Source: Oscillatoria sp. FACHB-1406
Lineage (GTDB): Bacteria; Cyanobacteriota; Cyanobacteriia; Cyanobacteriales; Spirulinaceae
NCBI RefSeq assembly: GCF_014698145.1
Contig: NZ_JACJSM010000007.1
Coordinates: 185,500-249,499 of the forward strand
Reading direction: 5' to 3'
Length of the DNA: 64,000 nt
Numbering within the stretch: the first letter of the stretch is position 1; each line of letters opens with the position of its first letter. Shown in pieces: positions 57,059 through 64,000 of the stretch. Position numbers and translations under genes: made by a program. The notes beneath the pieces were generated by a model. The model ran no database searches. It was given only the letters and a program-made list of their open reading frames with translations, and had not been told where the DNA came from.

Positions 57059-57769
57059 ATGCCTACCAAACTCGCGATGGAAAGTGCAATTTCGATTGGA
57101 CATCTCAATCATTACTTTGGTAAAGGACAACTTCGCAAACAAGTCTTATTCGAGATCGATCTCGAAATTAATACAGGCGAAATTGTCATTATGACCGGCC
57201 CTTCGGGTTCGGGAAAAACCACTTTATTAACATTAATCGGTGGCTTGCGAGCCGCTCAATCTGGCAGTTTGCAAGTCCTCGGACAGGAATTATACGGCGC
57301 AACTTCTCAACAACTCGCGCGAGCGAGAAAGTACCACGGCTATATTTTTCAAGCGCATAACTTGCACGGAAGTTTAACGGCATTGCAAAATGTTAAAATG
57401 GGCTTAGAACTGCATCAAGAACTTACTGTAGCCGAAATGAAAGCGCGATCGCGGCAGATGTTAGAACAAGTGGGATTGGGCGATCGCATTGATTATTACC
57501 CCGAGAACTTATCCGGCGGACAAAAACAACGAGTTGCGATCGCGCGCGCCCTCGTCAGCCATCCCAAATTAGTCCTCGCCGACGAACCCACCGCCGCCTT
57601 AGATAGTAAATCGGGGCGAGATGTCGTTAATTTAATGCAAACTTTAGCCAAAGAGCAAGGCTGCACGATTTTATTAGTTACTCACGATAATCGGATATTA
57701 GATATAGCCGATCGCATTGTTAGCATGGAAGATGGAAAGTTAAAAGAAAACGCTACTACCGCTTCGTAA
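57059..57769 (+). CDS. devA: DevA-like ABC exporter ATPase
   Basis: About 236 residues from ATG 57059 (MPTKLAMESAISIGHLNHYF); the longer frame starts inside the repeat spacer. Walker A GPSGSGKTTLL, Q loop IFQAHNLHGSL, signature LSGGQKQRVAIARAL, Walker B LVLADEPTAALD, His switch VTHDNRI. Belongs with the DevB and DevC genes upstream as the nucleotide-binding subunit. The spacer may reduce or uncouple its expression. Confidence 0.93.
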   Translation: MPTKLAMESAISIGHLNHYFGKGQLRKQVLFEIDLEINTGEIVIMTGPSGSGKTTLLTLIGGLRAAQSGSLQVLGQELYGATSQQLARARKYHGYIFQAHNLHGSLTALQNVKMGLELHQELTVAEMKARSRQMLEQVGLGDRIDYYPENLSGGQKQRVAIARALVSHPKLVLADEPTAALDSKSGRDVVNLMQTLAKEQGCTILLVTHDNRILDIADRIVSMEDGKLKENATTAS

Positions 57770-58012
57770 CATTCAAATCCAGGCAATTCGTAGGTTAGGT
57801 AGAGGAACGAATGCCGTTTGATATCAGTGCGGCGATCGACAAAAACGAAATGTTATCGTAGGGGCATTGCACTGCAATGCCCTTTCCAGGCACGATGGAC
57901 GCGACAAATCGGATGTGACAAAATTGGTAGGGGCGCAAGGCTTGCGCCCGCCAGAGATGCCTTGACAGAATTGTTGCAGTACCAACTCAAACAAAAGTTT
58001 AATTAAACTAGC
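57770..58012. other. Spacer with two short perfect hairpins
   Basis: No gene. Contains GGGCATTGCACTGCAATGCCC (57861-57881) and GGGCGCAAGGCTTGCGCCC (57931-57949), both of the same general class as other spacer hairpins here. The start of the small helical gene follows 64 bases later. Confidence 0.65.
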
Positions 58013-58456
58013 ATGATGGAAATCCTGACCTTAGCAGCAGCCCAAGCCATTGCCAAGATTGCCCTCGATAAATTCATAGAAGGAGGGGCTGGCGAACTTG
58101 GGAAGAACATGACGGGTGCTGTCACCGAGAAAGTCAAGCAACTTGGCACCGTTGTTTGGAACCGGATTAAAGGCAATCATCGAGCCGTAGAAGTCTTGCA
58201 GGGAGCCGCTGAAAATAAACCCGAAGCGCTAACCCAACTGAAAAATTATCTTTACAGCCAATGGCAAGACGAAAACTCGGAATTTGTCCGAGAGGTCAAA
58301 ACCTTGGCAGATGACATTCACTTTGAACTGACGCAAATCGAAGACAATAGCCCGATGACCGTGAATAATTACGGCGGCACTAACACGAATTACCAGACGA
58401 AAACAGGGAAGGATAATACCAACTATTTTGGTGGCACTCACAACCACGGTAAATAA
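58013..58456 (+). CDS. Small helical protein with C-terminal amyloid-like motif, candidate Bell-domain effector
   Basis: 147 residues. About 1-110 is predicted helical, starting with a hydrophobic/amphipathic helix (LTLAAAQAIAKIALDKFIEG) and including VVWNRIKGNHRAVEVLQGAA, a stretch resembling the Bell domain, a bacterial relative of the HeLo/MLKL-type membrane-disrupting domain. Residues 127-145 read YQTKTGKDNTNYFGGTHNH. The next gene starts with a matching segment (13 of 19 identical). That layout is the signature of NLR-associated amyloid signalling: the NLR seeds the effector's C-terminus. The Bell assignment is by pattern from memory, not by search. Effector killing is an inference. Confidence 0.75.
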   Translation: MMEILTLAAAQAIAKIALDKFIEGGAGELGKNMTGAVTEKVKQLGTVVWNRIKGNHRAVEVLQGAAENKPEALTQLKNYLYSQWQDENSEFVREVKTLADDIHFELTQIEDNSPMTVNNYGGTNTNYQTKTGKDNTNYFGGTHNHGK

Positions 58457-58488
58457 GGGCATAGCAGTGCTCATGGGTGTCAACTTAA
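58457..58488. repeat. IS-end-like sequence after the small helical gene
   Basis: GGGCATAGCAGTGCTCAT followed by GGTGTCAACTTAA matches, with one difference, 62987-63018 at the 3' edge of the IS4-type transposase. May be a solo IS end or scar. Confidence 0.6.
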
Positions 58489-58530
58489 CGTGAAACCCCA
58501 CTCAGAAAGTGGAATCGCCCTCACCCCCAG

Positions 58531-58556
58531 CCCCTCTCCCAACCCTGGGAGAGGGG
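58531..58556. repeat. Hairpin CCCCTCTCCCA / TGGGAGAGGGG
   Basis: Eleven-base perfect stem and four-base loop; this palindrome is a well-known kind of dispersed spacer repeat. It shows that the extra 26 codons of the longer STAND frame (from GTG 58509) are not coding. Confidence 0.85.
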
Positions 58557-58586
58557 AGCAAGAGAGAAGAATTCACCCCCCTCGCC

Positions 58587-61514
58587 ATGCAACAAAAGAA
58601 CGAAAACAGCACCGGCTATCAAACGCAAACGGGAGATAATAACACCAACTTTTTCGGCGGCGAGCATCACCATATTTATCCCCAAACCTCGCCCCCTCAA
58701 CCCCTCGGAACTCCCGATAACCTCCCCCTTAGCGACGTTGCCAAATTCGTCGGGCGCGAAGAAGCCCTCGCCACCGTCCATCAAAACTTGCAGGCAGCCC
58801 AAACCGCCGTCATTTCCTCCGTATCCGGGATGGGCGGCGTGGGCAAAACCGAACTCGCCTTGCAGTACGCCTGCCGACACCGTACCGAACAAACCTATCC
58901 CGGCGGGATTTGTTGGATTAACGCCCGCGCGCAAAATGTCGGGATTGGGATTCTCGATTTTGCGCGGGTTCAATTGGGCTTGCAAGCGCCCGACTTTCTC
59001 AACACCGTAGCCGAACAAGTGCAGTGGGTTTGTCAGCGCTGGCAGGGAGAACCTATCCTGATTATCCTCGACGACGCGATCGACGAAGCCGCCGTGCGAC
59101 CTTACCTCGACGGACTCGATGCTCGCTTTCGGGTGCTGGTGACGACGCGCTTAAAGCTGGGAAGGGAAGGCACGCGCTTGGAATTGGAAGTGTTGAAGGA
59201 AGCCGATGCTTTGGAATTGCTGCGGGCGCTGGTGAACGAACCCGCACGGATTGACGGGCAGCTTGAGGATGCGAAGCGGTTGTGCGAGTGGTTGGGCTAT
59301 TTGCCCTTGGGGTTGGAGTTGGTGGGGCGGTACTTGGCGCGCAAACAGGATTTGAGCTTGGCGGAAATGTTGGAGCGCTTGGAGGCAAAACGCCTCGCCG
59401 CCCGCGCGCTGGTCGAAACCAACGAGGATATGACGGCGAAATTGGGCGTAGCGGCCGCGTTTGAGTTGAGTTGGCAGGAATTGCCCCAAGCAGCGCGGGT
59501 ATTATCGGGGTTGCTGAGTATCTTCGCTTTAGCGCCGATTCCTTGGGCGTTGGTAGAAGGCTGTTTGTCGGATTGGGATGAGGAGGAGTTGGAAGACTGC
59601 CGAGATGACGAACTATTGGGGCGAAGTTTGCTCTCGCGGGAAAAACAAGGGACTTATCTGCTTCATTCGCTGATTCGCGAGTTTTTTGCAGTGAAGTTAA
59701 AAGACGAGTTAAGCGAAGTTGCCGAAGGGTTAAAGCCGAAATTTGCTGGCGTTCTGACAGAAGTGGCGAAGACAATCCCGCAGACGGTGACGCTGAGCGA
59801 TATCGAGCGGGTGGAGGAGGCGCTACCGCACTTGCAGGAAGTCGCCGATAAACTGACATCCTGGTTAGACGATAATACCGATATAACATGGCCGTTTATC
59901 GGACTGGCGCGAATGGCAGAAGCGCAGAGTCGCTGGCTGGATGCCGAACATTGGCTTAAGACTTGCCGAGACACAACAGAACGGCAACTGGGAACCGAAC
60001 ATCCCGATACCGCAAAAAGCCTCAACAATTTGGCGCTATTGTACAAGTCAACGGGAAAGTACGCCGAAGCCGAACCCCTCTACCAGCGAGCCTTGGGGAT
60101 ATACGAACGGCAACTGGGAGCGGAACATCCCTACACCGCCACCAATATCGAGAATTTGGCAGGATTGTACGATTCAATGGGAAGATACGCTGAAGCCGAA
60201 CCTATGCTTCAGCGAGCCTTGGGGATAAAAGAACGGCAACTGGGATTAGAACATCCCGATACCGCCTCCAGCCTCAACAGCTTGGCGGGATTGTACAAGT
60301 CAACGGGAAGATACGGAGAAGCCGAACCTCTGCTTCAGCGAGCCTTGGGGATAAGAGAACGGCAACTGGGAGCCGAACATCCCTCCACCGCCCTCAGCCT
60401 CAACAACTTGGCAGAATTGTACCGAGCAACGGGAAGATACGGAGAAGCCGAACCTCTTCTTCAGCGCGCCTTGGGGATAAGAGAACGGCAACTGGGAGCC
60501 GAACATCTCGACACTGCCTCCAGTTTTAACAATTTGGCAGCATTGTACTCTTCAACCGGAAAGTACGCCGAAGCCGAACCCCTCTACCAGCGCGCCCTGG
60601 GGATACATGAACGGCAACTGGGAGCCGAACATCCCTCCACAGCCTCCAGCCTCAACAATTTGGCGTTATTGTACCAAGCAACGGGAAGATACGCTGAAGC
60701 CGAACCTCTGCTTCAGCACGCCTTGGGGATAAGAGAACGGCGACTGGGAGCGGAACATCCCGCTACCGCCGCCAGTCTCGACAGCTTGGCGGCATTGTAC
60801 GGTTCAACGGGAAGATACGGAGAGGCAGAACCTCTGCTTCAGCGCGCCCTGGGGATAAAAGAACGGCAACTGGGATTAGAACATCCCGATACCGCCTCCA
60901 GCCTCAACAGCTTGGCGGGATTGTACAAGTCAACGGGAAGATACGGAGAAGCCGAACCTCTGCTTCAGCGAGCCTTGGGGATAAGAGAACGGCAACTGGG
61001 AGCGGAACATCCCTACACCGCCTCCAGCCTCAACAGCTTGGCAGAATTGTACTCCTCAACGGGAAAGTACGCCGAAGCCGAACCCCTCTACCTGCGAGCC
61101 TTGGGGATAAGAGAACGGCAACTGGGAGCGGAACATCCCTCCACCGCCTCCAGCCTCAACAATTTGGCGTTATTGTACGAGTCAACGGGAAGATACGCTG
61201 AAGCCGAACCCCTCTACCTGCGCGCCTTGGGGATAAGTGAACGGCAACTGGGAGCGGAACATCCCTCCACCGCCTCCAGCCTCAACAATTTGGCGCAATT
61301 GTATCGAGCAGCGGGAAGGTACGCAGAAGCCGAACCCCTCTACCTGCGAATGCTGAAGATTTTCACACACTGCCTGCCCGAAAACCACCCCTATATTAAG
61401 ACTGCTTGGAGAAACTTCATTTACTTCATCCGGCAGGCGGTGCAGCAGGGCAGGGCGGGGGAGTTGTCGGCGCATCCCGTCACTCAAGCGATTTTGCAGC
61501 AAGTACAATCTTAA
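58587..61514 (+). CDS. STAND NTPase (NB-ARC) with TPR array and N-terminal amyloid-like motif: NLR-like sensor
   Basis: 975 residues from ATG 58587; a longer frame from GTG 58509 crosses a spacer hairpin repeat. Residues 11-29 are YQTQTGDNNTNFFGGEHHH, the motif shared with the upstream gene. NB-ARC: VGREEAL, P-loop GMGGVGKTE (about 80-88), Walker B LIILDDAID (about 160), VLVTTRL, and LGYLPLGLELVG. A winged-helix-like part (about 300-440) leads into about 12 TPRs of 42 residues (about 450-930), nearly identical to one another. In this class the TPRs sense a trigger, NB-ARC oligomerises, and the N-terminal motif nucleates fibres that activate the effector. Same strand, 130 bp after the effector gene. 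Confidence 0.88.
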   Translation: MQQKNENSTGYQTQTGDNNTNFFGGEHHHIYPQTSPPQPLGTPDNLPLSDVAKFVGREEALATVHQNLQAAQTAVISSVSGMGGVGKTELALQYACRHRTEQTYPGGICWINARAQNVGIGILDFARVQLGLQAPDFLNTVAEQVQWVCQRWQGEPILIILDDAIDEAAVRPYLDGLDARFRVLVTTRLKLGREGTRLELEVLKEADALELLRALVNEPARIDGQLEDAKRLCEWLGYLPLGLELVGRYLARKQDLSLAEMLERLEAKRLAARALVETNEDMTAKLGVAAAFELSWQELPQAARVLSGLLSIFALAPIPWALVEGCLSDWDEEELEDCRDDELLGRSLLSREKQGTYLLHSLIREFFAVKLKDELSEVAEGLKPKFAGVLTEVAKTIPQTVTLSDIERVEEALPHLQEVADKLTSWLDDNTDITWPFIGLARMAEAQSRWLDAEHWLKTCRDTTERQLGTEHPDTAKSLNNLALLYKSTGKYAEAEPLYQRALGIYERQLGAEHPYTATNIENLAGLYDSMGRYAEAEPMLQRALGIKERQLGLEHPDTASSLNSLAGLYKSTGRYGEAEPLLQRALGIRERQLGAEHPSTALSLNNLAELYRATGRYGEAEPLLQRALGIRERQLGAEHLDTASSFNNLAALYSSTGKYAEAEPLYQRALGIHERQLGAEHPSTASSLNNLALLYQATGRYAEAEPLLQHALGIRERRLGAEHPATAASLDSLAALYGSTGRYGEAEPLLQRALGIKERQLGLEHPDTASSLNSLAGLYKSTGRYGEAEPLLQRALGIRERQLGAEHPYTASSLNSLAELYSSTGKYAEAEPLYLRALGIRERQLGAEHPSTASSLNNLALLYESTGRYAEAEPLYLRALGISERQLGAEHPSTASSLNNLAQLYRAAGRYAEAEPLYLRMLKIFTHCLPENHPYIKTAWRNFIYFIRQAVQQGRAGELSAHPVTQAILQQVQS
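60061..61350 (+). repeat. 126-bp tandem TPR repeats
   Basis: Ten strong copies of a 126-bp unit inside the STAND gene. The block starting at 60221 (GGGGATAAAAGAACGGCAAC) recurs at 60851, exactly 630 bp (five units) later, so a five-repeat block was duplicated. Confidence 0.9.
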
Positions 61515-61576
61515 TCGTAAGTAAGAGGGTTTAAGAAAGAACCAGTACAATAAGAGTAAAAAACGAGTGTCCCTAA

Positions 61577-61858
61577 ATGATTCCAGGGTTTGAGTGGAAT
61601 GAGGAGAAAGCACGAACGAATTTAAAAAAGCACGGTGTTTCTTTTACGGAAGCAGCAACGGTCTTTGACGATCCCTACTCGTTGATAATGGACGATCCAA
61701 AACATTCCTTTGGGGAAGCTCGTTTTATTATTTTAGGCTACTCCGCTGTCAATCGATTATTGCTAGTCGTCCATTGCGATCGCGGTGCAACCATTCTGAT
61801 CGTCAGTGCTAGAGGCGCTACCCCATTTGAAAGGCGATATTATGAACGAGGATTCTAA
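61577..61858 (+). CDS. brnT: BrnT-family RelE-fold toxin
   Basis: 93 residues, a normal BrnT length. FEWNEEKARTNLKKHGVSFTEAATVFDDP is the family hallmark, followed by GEARFIILGYSAVNRLLLVVHCDR and VSARGATPFERRYYERGF. BrnT is a ribosome-independent or ribosome-associated mRNA nuclease neutralised by the partner gene downstream. The two genes overlap, as in other BrnTA loci. It sits right after the STAND gene, on the same strand. Confidence 0.92.
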   Translation: MIPGFEWNEEKARTNLKKHGVSFTEAATVFDDPYSLIMDDPKHSFGEARFIILGYSAVNRLLLVVHCDRGATILIVSARGATPFERRYYERGF

Positions 61859-62129
61859 CTTAATTTCTAACTCCAACCTCTCTGAGGAAGAGATGCTAGA
61901 TGAATACGATTTCAGTCAAGCCGTTCGCAGAAACTCCCGTCAAAGTCTGGAGGGAAGAACAATCCGCATCGAAACCGAAAACGGCGATCGCTTCGTTCAA
62001 ATCCGAACGATAGAAACCATTGCACGGGTTAATGATGACGGTCGAGTTACCCTCCAGCTTTCACCCGAAATCGCGCCGGGAGAATATCAAATTACCCTCT
62101 TGATTCAAGAGCAGGCGGTGGATATATAA
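61842..62129 (+). CDS. Antitoxin partner of BrnT
   Basis: 95 residues from ATG 61842, which overlaps the toxin gene by 17 bases. The N-terminal EEEMLDEYDFSQAVRRNSRQ occurs in cyanobacterial antitoxins paired with BrnT; the remainder (VTLQLSPEIAPGEYQITLLIQ) is beta-rich and does not look like the classical ribbon-helix-helix BrnA. The longer frame from 61806 is not needed. Function is inferred from position. Confidence 0.8.
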   Translation: MNEDSNLISNSNLSEEEMLDEYDFSQAVRRNSRQSLEGRTIRIETENGDRFVQIRTIETIARVNDDGRVTLQLSPEIAPGEYQITLLIQEQAVDI

Positions 62130-62138
62130 TTAGAGTAG

Positions 62139-62324
62139 ATGAACTTTAAAGATTATGTCATCTCTCGAACAACTAACGCGATCTCCTTTGTCTCGGCTCG
62201 GTATTCTAAAGGTTCAACTTATCGAACAGTTAGTAGTCAAATCCCGATGACCAAAGATGAAGTTTTCAAAAAAGTTGCAGAAATCAGTGCTAATACCAGA
62301 TTGATGGGTCGCTGCATAGAATGA
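62139..62324 (+). CDS. Small unknown protein, 61 residues
   Basis: Follows the antitoxin gene by ten bases in the same direction: MNFKDYVISRTTNAISFVSA.... No signal or family recognised. Could be a third gene of the toxin operon or a chance frame. Confidence 0.35.
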   Translation: MNFKDYVISRTTNAISFVSARYSKGSTYRTVSSQIPMTKDEVFKKVAEISANTRLMGRCIE

Positions 62325-62430
62325 AAAATAGGGTGTGGAGCGCGAAGCGTAACGCACCGTTATCCTGAGAATTTAGCGTTAGGAGAGTTTATTCTAGGCA
62401 ACGCATATTTTTTCACGTGATATTTTATTT

Positions 62431-62850
62431 ATGTCTAATTTTTATAGACTTATTGATAAGATTCATCAAAAACCCGGACTGTATATCGGAGCGCCTTCTT
62501 TAAGCAGCTTGTATATGTTTCTCTGCGGATATTCTTTCTGCCGACAGGAGCAAGGAATTGCGATGAGCGCCGAAGAGAAAGAGTTTGAGAAATTCCAAAA
62601 TTGGATTCAGCAGCGTTTTAAAATTAGTGCTTCTGTGTCATGGGCTAAGATTATTCTGCTCTATTCAACGGACGAGCGTTCTGGCTTTGAAATGTTTTTT
62701 AAATTATGGTCTGAGTTTAGAGGAGAGCAGCAAAAGGAAATTTTCGATCGAGCAGAAAATGACGCTCAAAATCGAATCGATCCGCCATCCAAGCATCATC
62801 GACAGGAAATCGATTGCATTATTACTGCCCATCAATCTGATGTTGGCTGA
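62431..62850 (+). CDS. Conserved-looking hypothetical protein, 139 residues
   Basis: Begins MSNFYRLIDKIHQKPGLYIG, with GAPSLSSLYMFLCGYSFCRQ next. The phrase K-x-P-x-L-Y-I-G-x-P-S-L plus a GYSF segment recurs in cyanobacterial small proteins of unknown role, so this is probably a real gene. The C-terminus is helical and polar. Located in the small accessory cluster between the toxin-antitoxin pair and the transposase. Confidence 0.65.
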   Translation: MSNFYRLIDKIHQKPGLYIGAPSLSSLYMFLCGYSFCRQEQGIAMSAEEKEFEKFQNWIQQRFKISASVSWAKIILLYSTDERSGFEMFFKLWSEFRGEQQKEIFDRAENDAQNRIDPPSKHHRQEIDCIITAHQSDVG

Positions 62851-62986
62851 AGTTCATTTAAAATCGATTGTTTTTAACTTCGAGGAGCGGCAGAATTTTA
62901 TGCCAATCTGCGACGAGAAGGAACGCCAAATTTAAAACTCCCACCAATGCTAAAAACTATTGGAGTTTCTATTGCAATGAATAAGA

Positions 62987-63018
62987 GGGCATAGCAGTGC
63001 TCATTGGTGTCAACTTAA
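62987..63018. repeat. Probable IS right-end sequence
   Basis: GGGCATAGCAGTGCTCAT plus GGTGTCAACTTAA, overlapping the transposase stop codon (TAA, 63015-63017). Near-identical to 58457-58488. The other end of the IS is beyond the window. Confidence 0.55.
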
Positions 63019-64000
63019 GCGGTTGACCCCCAGATAGCCTCTGAAAAGGTAATGTGCTGTCGATGTCGTTTTCTTTGGGCTTTCACCAGACTCAAAACTT
63101 GATGATGCTGCAATAAAAACGTCACGACATTGACATTTTCCCCTCGTGACACAGCACGGGAAAAATGGTACAAGCCTCGGAAGACCATCTCAACCGAAAT
63201 TCTTTCTTTCGGTTGAGATAATTCCTTCGCTACTTCTCCGCACAAATCGTTGAGCACTGTGTAGAATATCCAAGTTGTATAAACTTGAATCTCCACTCCA
63301 TTTTTGCCCCCAACCCATAAATACGCTAGCCCGAGTAAACGCTTCGTTAACAGAAAAGCTTCTTCAATTCGCCAGCGACGGCGATATAATTCACACACCT
63401 GTTGGGCTGATAATTGAGTGGGGTCAAGCACGTTAGTTAGGTAGTAATACCAAGTTTTTCCCCATAAAACTGAAACCAAGCGAACTTCGTAATGGCAAGG
63501 GTTGGAGCGATATACACCCATCTTGATAATTTCATCTTTGTAGTGACTTCCTTGCGATAAACATCGCCGTGTTTGGTAGGCAGTTTTTGAGCGTAGGCGG
63601 GTCACGAAGTATTTCTGGCGCTCGCTAAACTTATCAAACCACGCAAAGTTGAAAAATCCTAAGTCGAAGATGAGTAAACCTCCTACCGGCAGCTTTTCTA
63701 AGAGTTTCTCCATCCAGCTTTGGTCGCTGGCTCGACTCTGCTGTGTATATTCCACTGCTACCGGATGATGCTCAAAGGCTTCGACTACCATCATCATCTT
63801 TCCCCCTAACATTTCTGAGTCCTGGCTTTCGGCTTTGAGTTTTTTTCGCAATACTTCGAGTGTGGAGCCATCGGCTATCCACCAAGCTGTAAATTTGTCG
63901 TAGCTGGACTGCCAATGGGCTGGCAGTAGAGGCCGATGACTCGAACTCAATTTTTGGGCGATCGCTTCAGCAAAGATTTGATGGAATAATTGCGGAGGTA
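63015..64000 (-). CDS. IS4-type DDE transposase (5' end outside window)
   Basis: Open minus-strand frame from the stop at 63015 to the window edge; a TTG at 63950 is not needed as a start because the frame continues (PPQLFHQIFAEAIAQKLSS...). Catalytic residues: Asp in WWIADGSTLEVLRKKLK, Asp in LLIFDLGFFNFAWFD, and Glu in YRRRWRIEEAFLLTKRLLGL (the Y-x2-R-x3-E-x6-K pattern of IS4). At least 328 residues are visible; IS4 transposases are about 400. The reading frame is intact, so the element may be active. Confidence 0.92.
   Translation of the reverse strand, partial: PPQLFHQIFAEAIAQKLSSSHRPLLPAHWQSSYDKFTAWWIADGSTLEVLRKKLKAESQDSEMLGGKMMMVVEAFEHHPVAVEYTQQSRASDQSWMEKLLEKLPVGGLLIFDLGFFNFAWFDKFSERQKYFVTRLRSKTAYQTRRCLSQGSHYKDEIIKMGVYRSNPCHYEVRLVSVLWGKTWYYYLTNVLDPTQLSAQQVCELYRRRWRIEEAFLLTKRLLGLAYLWVGGKNGVEIQVYTTWIFYTVLNDLCGEVAKELSQPKERISVEMVFRGLYHFSRAVSRGENVNVVTFLLQHHQVLSLVKAQRKRHRQHITFSEAIWGSTA

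Noticed and set aside
54533..57769. Assignment of the DevBCA-like genes to heterocyst glycolipid export
   Set aside because: The family has many paralogues in non-heterocystous strains, and no glycolipid synthase genes or heterocyst regulators are in the window.
58509..58586. Upstream GTG start for the STAND protein
   Set aside because: These 26 codons come from the CCCCTCTCCCA/TGGGAGAGGGG hairpin repeat; the conserved motif begins right after the ATG at 58587.
59062..59889. 275-codon minus-strand frame opposite the NB-ARC gene
   Set aside because: Arg/Pro/Ser-rich composition typical of an antisense shadow in GC-rich codons; the sense strand carries NB-ARC motifs.

Overview
The window is a stretch of cyanobacterial chromosome, probably from a filamentous, non-marine lineage. 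The palindrome GCGATCGC (HIP1) is scattered densely through genes and spacers. The gene families are typical of such genomes: fused Ser/Thr kinase-ATPase-histidine kinases, plant-type glycerate kinase, Uma2, DUF4058, DevBCA-type exporter, large NB-ARC/TPR proteins and TatC. The organism assignment is an inference from gene content and sequence style; no rRNA or marker gene fixes the genus.

Layout. 1-4424 (-): 5' portion of a giant Ser/Thr kinase-AAA-GAF(-histidine kinase). 4535-5547 (-): a tiny unknown ORF and the TlyA rRNA methyltransferase. 6333-12369 (+): response-regulator/kinase modules that look like the debris of longer hybrid sensor kinases, with truncated EAL, CBS, GAF, PAS and HisKA domains and broken frames. 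12371-22650 (-): a second giant Ser/Thr kinase-histidine kinase and a translationally coupled pair of hybrid kinases. 22761-35416 (-): a collinear type I secretion block made of an orphan winged-helix/PAS regulator, a 1609-residue exoprotein with a C-terminal HExxHxxGxxH motif, a parvulin, a CNB/C39-like ABC exporter, a DUF4058 protein and an HlyD adaptor. 35789-48984: housekeeping and metabolic genes (glycerate kinase, M28 peptidase, TatC, FAD oxidoreductase, PurB, HAD phosphatase, tRNA-Gln) mixed with a NERD-helicase-pentapeptide fusion and a Uma2 protein. 49167-53705: AlbA_2 ATPase/regulator, tRNA-Pro, lipoyl synthase, TPR protein. 53792-57769: divergent TetR and a DevBCA-like exporter with two matching palindromic operators between them. 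58013-61514: a small helical protein and an NB-ARC/TPR STAND NTPase sharing a 19-residue sequence motif. 61577-64000: a BrnT-like toxin/antitoxin pair, small unknown genes and an IS4-type transposase running off the window.

The most interesting unit is 58013-61514. The small protein ends, and the STAND NTPase begins, with the same Y-Q-T-x-T-G-x-x-N-T-N-[YF]-F-G-G-x-H-x-H sequence. This is the layout of bacterial NLR-like amyloid-signalling pairs (a Bell-domain effector plus an NLR carrying a matching BASS-type motif), so it may be a regulated-cell-death immune module. Other notable items are the deletion-scarred signalling mosaic at 7352-12369, the secretion/exoprotease block, a roughly 100-bp MITE-like repeat present three times, and many AT-rich tandem arrays at gene borders.
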